DNA from: Amblyomma americanum
Lineage: Eukaryota; Arthropoda; Arachnida; Ixodida; Ixodidae
Reading direction: 5' to 3'
Length of the DNA stretch: 64,000 nucleotides
NCBI RefSeq assembly: GCF_052857255.1
Contig: NW_027526739.1
Coordinates: 1-64,000, forward strand
How positions within the stretch are numbered: the first letter of the stretch is position 1; the number at the start of each line of letters is the position of its first letter. Both the position numbers and the translations under genes were made by a program. The notes under the pieces are model-generated. The model was not told the origin of the DNA. It was given only the letters and a program-made list of their open reading frames with translations, and ran no database searches. Shown here piece by piece: positions 61,892 to 64,000 of this stretch.

Positions 61892-63181
61892 CACGCGTAT
61901 CAGAGGAACACTTGCAAAACCGATGTGTTGTGATTTAGCTCGTTTCGGTCTAAAACAGCTTGTTTCGTTGAATTAAACACGAATACATGCTTTTCGCGCA
62001 GTTATAAGAGAAAAAGTTTTGACGCGTATCAGAGGAAAACTTGTAAAACCGATATGTTGTGATTTAGCTCGTTTCGGTCTAAAACAGCTTGTTTCGCTGT
62101 ATTAAGCAAGAATACATCCTTTTGCGCAGTTATAAGAGAAAAAGTTTTGACGCGTGTCACAGGGACACTTGTAAAACCGATGTGTACAGATTTAGCTCGT
62201 TTCGGTCTAAAACAGCTTGTTTCGTTGTATTAAGCACGAATACATGCTTTTCGCGCAGTTATAAGAGAAAAAGTTTTAAAGGCATGTCACAGGGACACTT
62301 GTAAAACCGATGTGTTCAGATTTACCTCGTTTAGGTCTAAAACAGCTTGTTTCGTTGGACTAAGCAGGAATACATGCTTTTCGCGCAGTTATAAGAGAAA
62401 AAGTTTTGACGCGTATCAGAGGAACACTTGTAAAACCGGTGTGTTGCGATTTAGCTCGTTTCGGTCTAAAACAGCTAGTTTCGCTGTATTAAGCAAGAAT
62501 ACATGCTTTTCGCGCAGTTATAAAAGAAAAAGTTTTGACGCGTGTCACAGGGACACTTGTAAAACCGATGTGTTGTGATTTAGCTCGTTTCGGTCTAAAA
62601 CAGCTTGTTTCGCTGTATTAAGCAAGAATACATGCTTTTCGCGCAGTTATAAGAGAAAAAATTTTGACGCGTGTCACAGGGACACTTGCAAAACCGATGT
62701 GTTCAGATTTAGCTCGTTTCGGTCTAAAACAGCTTGTTTCGTTGATTTAAGCACGAATACATGCTTTACGCGCAGTTATAGAAGAAAAAGTTTTGACGCG
62801 TATTAGAGAGACACTTGTAAAACCGATGTGTTGTGATTTAGCTCGTTTCGGTCTAAAACAGCTTGTTTCGCTGTATTAAGCAGGAATACATGCTTTTCGC
62901 GCAGTTATAAGAGAAAAAATTTTGACGCGTGTCACAGGGACACTTGTAAAACCGATGTGTTCAGATTTAGCTCGTTTCGGTCTAAAACAGCTTGTTTCGT
63001 TGATTTAAGCACGAATACATGCTTTACGCGCAGTTATGGAAGAAAAAGTTTTGACGCGTATTAGAGAGACACTTGTAAAACCGATGTGTTGTGATTTAGC
63101 TCGTTTCGGTCTAAAACAACTTGTTTCGTTGTATTAAGCACGAATACATGCTTTTCGCGCAGTTATAAGAGAAAAAGTTTT
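61892..63181 (+). repeat. Terminal 10-mer unit, copy 1
   Basis: Type order: 1 9 8 4 11 7 2 3 2 3 (1,290 bp = 10 x 129). The first type 1 has TTTTCACGCG and ACTTGCAAAACC. The type 9 has ATATGTTGTG and ACATCC. Confidence 0.9.
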
Positions 63182-64000
63182 GACGCGTATCAGAGGAACA
63201 CTTGCAAAACCGATGTGTTGTGATTTAGCTCGTTTCTGTCTAAAACAGCTTGTTTCGTTGTATTAAGCACGAATACATGCTTTTCGCGCAGTTATAAGAG
63301 AAAAAGTTTTGACGCGTATCAGAGGAAAACTTGTAAAACCGATATGTTGTGATTTAGCTCGTTTCGGTCTAAAACAGCTTGTTTCGCTGTATTAAGCAAG
63401 AATACATCCTTTTCGCGCAGTTATAAGAGAAAAAGTTTTGACGCGTGTCACAGGGACACTTGTAAAACCGATGTGTTCAGATTTAGCTCGTTTCGGTCTA
63501 AAACAGCTTGTTTCGTTGTATTAAGCACGAATACATGCTTTTCGCGCAGTTATAAGAGAAAAAGTTTTAAAGGCATGTCACAGTGACACTTGTAAAACCG
63601 ATGTGTTCAGATTTACCTCGTTTCGGTCTAAAACAGCTTGTTTCGTTGGACTAAGCACGAATACATGCTTTTCGCGCAGTTATAAGAGAAAAAGTTTTGA
63701 CGCGTATCAGAGGAACACTTGTAAAACCGGTGTGTTGTGATTTAGCTCGTTTCGGTCTAAAACAGCTAGTTTCGCTGTATTAAGCAAGAATACATGCTTT
63801 TCGCGCAGTTATAAGAGAAAAAGTTTTGACGCGTGTCACAGGGACACTTGTAAAACCGATGTGTTGTGATTTAGCTCGTTTCGGTCTAAAACAGCTTGTT
63901 TCGCTGTATTAAGCAAGAATACATGCTTTTCGAGCAGTTATAAGAGAAAAAATTTTGACGCGTGTCACAGGGACACTTGTAAAACCGATGTGTTCAGATT
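63182..64000 (+). repeat. Terminal 10-mer unit, copy 2 (cut by window edge)
   Basis: Type order so far: 1 9 8 4 11 7 2, the last monomer incomplete. It repeats the start of the preceding unit, including ACTTGCAAAACC, ATATGTTGTG and ACATCC. The array clearly continues past the window. Confidence 0.9.

Larger units (their letters stand above)
1..64000 (+). repeat. Satellite DNA array, 129-bp monomer, about 497 copies
   Basis: The word GACGCG(T), or a variant of it, recurs every 129 bases from position 10 (then 139, 268, ...) to the right edge, always on the same strand. Fixed landmarks in each monomer, counted from that G: MluI-type ACGCGT at about 2-7, GTAAAACC near 23-30, AGCTCGTTTCGG near 46, AGCTTGTTTCG near 66, ACATGCTTTTCGCGC near 94-108, then AGTTATAAGAG and an A5-G-T4 block. 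Type-4 monomers are 130 bp, and the monomer leading into type 5 is also 130 bp because of one extra A. No non-satellite sequence was seen anywhere. Both ends of the array lie outside the window. Family and species are not recognised. A role in centromeric or other heterochromatin is inferred from the architecture only. Confidence 0.98.

Noticed and set aside
1017..62578. About fifty open frames of 60-102 codons, mostly on the plus strand
   Set aside because: They are 43-residue periodic translations of the satellite, start almost always at GTG or TTG, end at type-specific stops, and appear or vanish with single-base variants between sister copies. No protein family is recognisable.
1..64000. 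CRISPR array
   Set aside because: There is tandem repetition, but no unique spacers lie between conserved short repeats. The whole 129-bp unit is conserved and no cas gene is present.
1..64000. CENP-B box
   Set aside because: TTCGGTCTAAAACAGC matches the left half (TTCG, then A at the right distance) but lacks the CGGG half. TTCGTTGTATTAAGC fails in the same way.
1..64000. Hammerhead ribozyme on the minus strand (CTGATA next to GAAAC words)
   Set aside because: The core needs CTGATGA followed by a stem and GAAA. The minus strand gives CTGATACGCG in type-1 units and loses it in the others, so the catalytic core is not met.
1..64000. Transposon, rRNA, tRNA or telomere repeat insertions
   Set aside because: The 129-bp phase is broken only by small indels and four internal deletions. 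No block of foreign sequence was found on reading through the window.
1..64000. Inverted segments within the array
   Set aside because: No unit was found in reverse orientation. All landmarks (GACGCG, GTAAAACC, ACATGCTTTTC) stay on the plus strand throughout.

Overview
The whole 64,000-base window is one uninterrupted satellite DNA array. It is a head-to-tail tandem repeat of a monomer of about 129 bp, about 497 copies, all in the same orientation, running off both ends of the window. I found no protein gene, RNA gene, transposon, CRISPR array or unique spacer. An array of this length with multi-monomer higher-order repeats is typical of eukaryotic heterochromatin (centromeric, pericentromeric, subtelomeric or B-chromosome). 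The sequence does not identify the species. The monomer is about 39% GC, yet carries 8-9 CpG where about 4.7 are expected, so there is no sign of CpG decay. That fits a genome, or a locus, with little CpG methylation (an inference).

Notation used below. A monomer starts at the G of GACGCG or its equivalent. Twelve monomer types are separated by short diagnostic words. 1 = TATCAGAGGAAC with GTGTTGTG. 2 = AAAATTTTGACGCG, GTGTCAC, GTGTTCAG, tail GTTGATTTAAG. 3 = TATTAGAGAGAC with GTGTTGTG. 4 = TTTTAAAGGC, ATTTACCTCG, tail GTTGGACTAAG, 130 bp. 5 = GACGAGTATCACGTGG, GATACAGC, GGTATAAAAC. 6 = TTTAGACGCG with GAGGAATAC. 7 = GTTTTGACGCGTGTCAC with GTGTTGTG. 8 = same head as 7 but GTGTTCAG (8d carries TTTAGATCG). 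9 = GAGGAAAAC, usually tail ACATCC. 10 = GTGTGGTG, tail TCGTCGTATT then ATAACAG. 11 = CCGGTGTG with CAGCTAGTTTCG. 12 = GGGAAACTTG with GTGCTCAGATTAAG. 3m = type 3 with TTGTTTTTTAG. A slash marks a chimera and an asterisk a deleted monomer.

Layout. From about 0.5 to 33.5 kb, blocks run from one type-5 monomer to the next, with 15, 15, 22, 24, 25, 25, 28, 31, 35 and 37 monomers. They are mosaics of shared cassettes. From 33.5 to 40.1 kb the blocks are short (5-11 monomers), including a duplicated 7-mer. From 41.1 to 51.1 kb a second family of roughly 26-28-mers takes over and type 5 dies out near 48.1 kb. From 51.1 to 57.6 kb there are three 17-mer units of 2.19 kb. The right end has a local 15-mer and then a 10-mer. 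Types 12 and 3m occur only left of about 32.3 kb, and ATTAATTAGG and TTTAGATCG only right of about 47.1 kb. The array therefore looks like a layered record of unequal exchange and local homogenisation. The most interesting signals are that mosaic grammar, a clean 10-monomer tandem duplication at 16.0-18.6 kb, the dyad-bearing type-5 monomer, four internal deletions, and a concentration of one-base indels at 55.8-62.2 kb.
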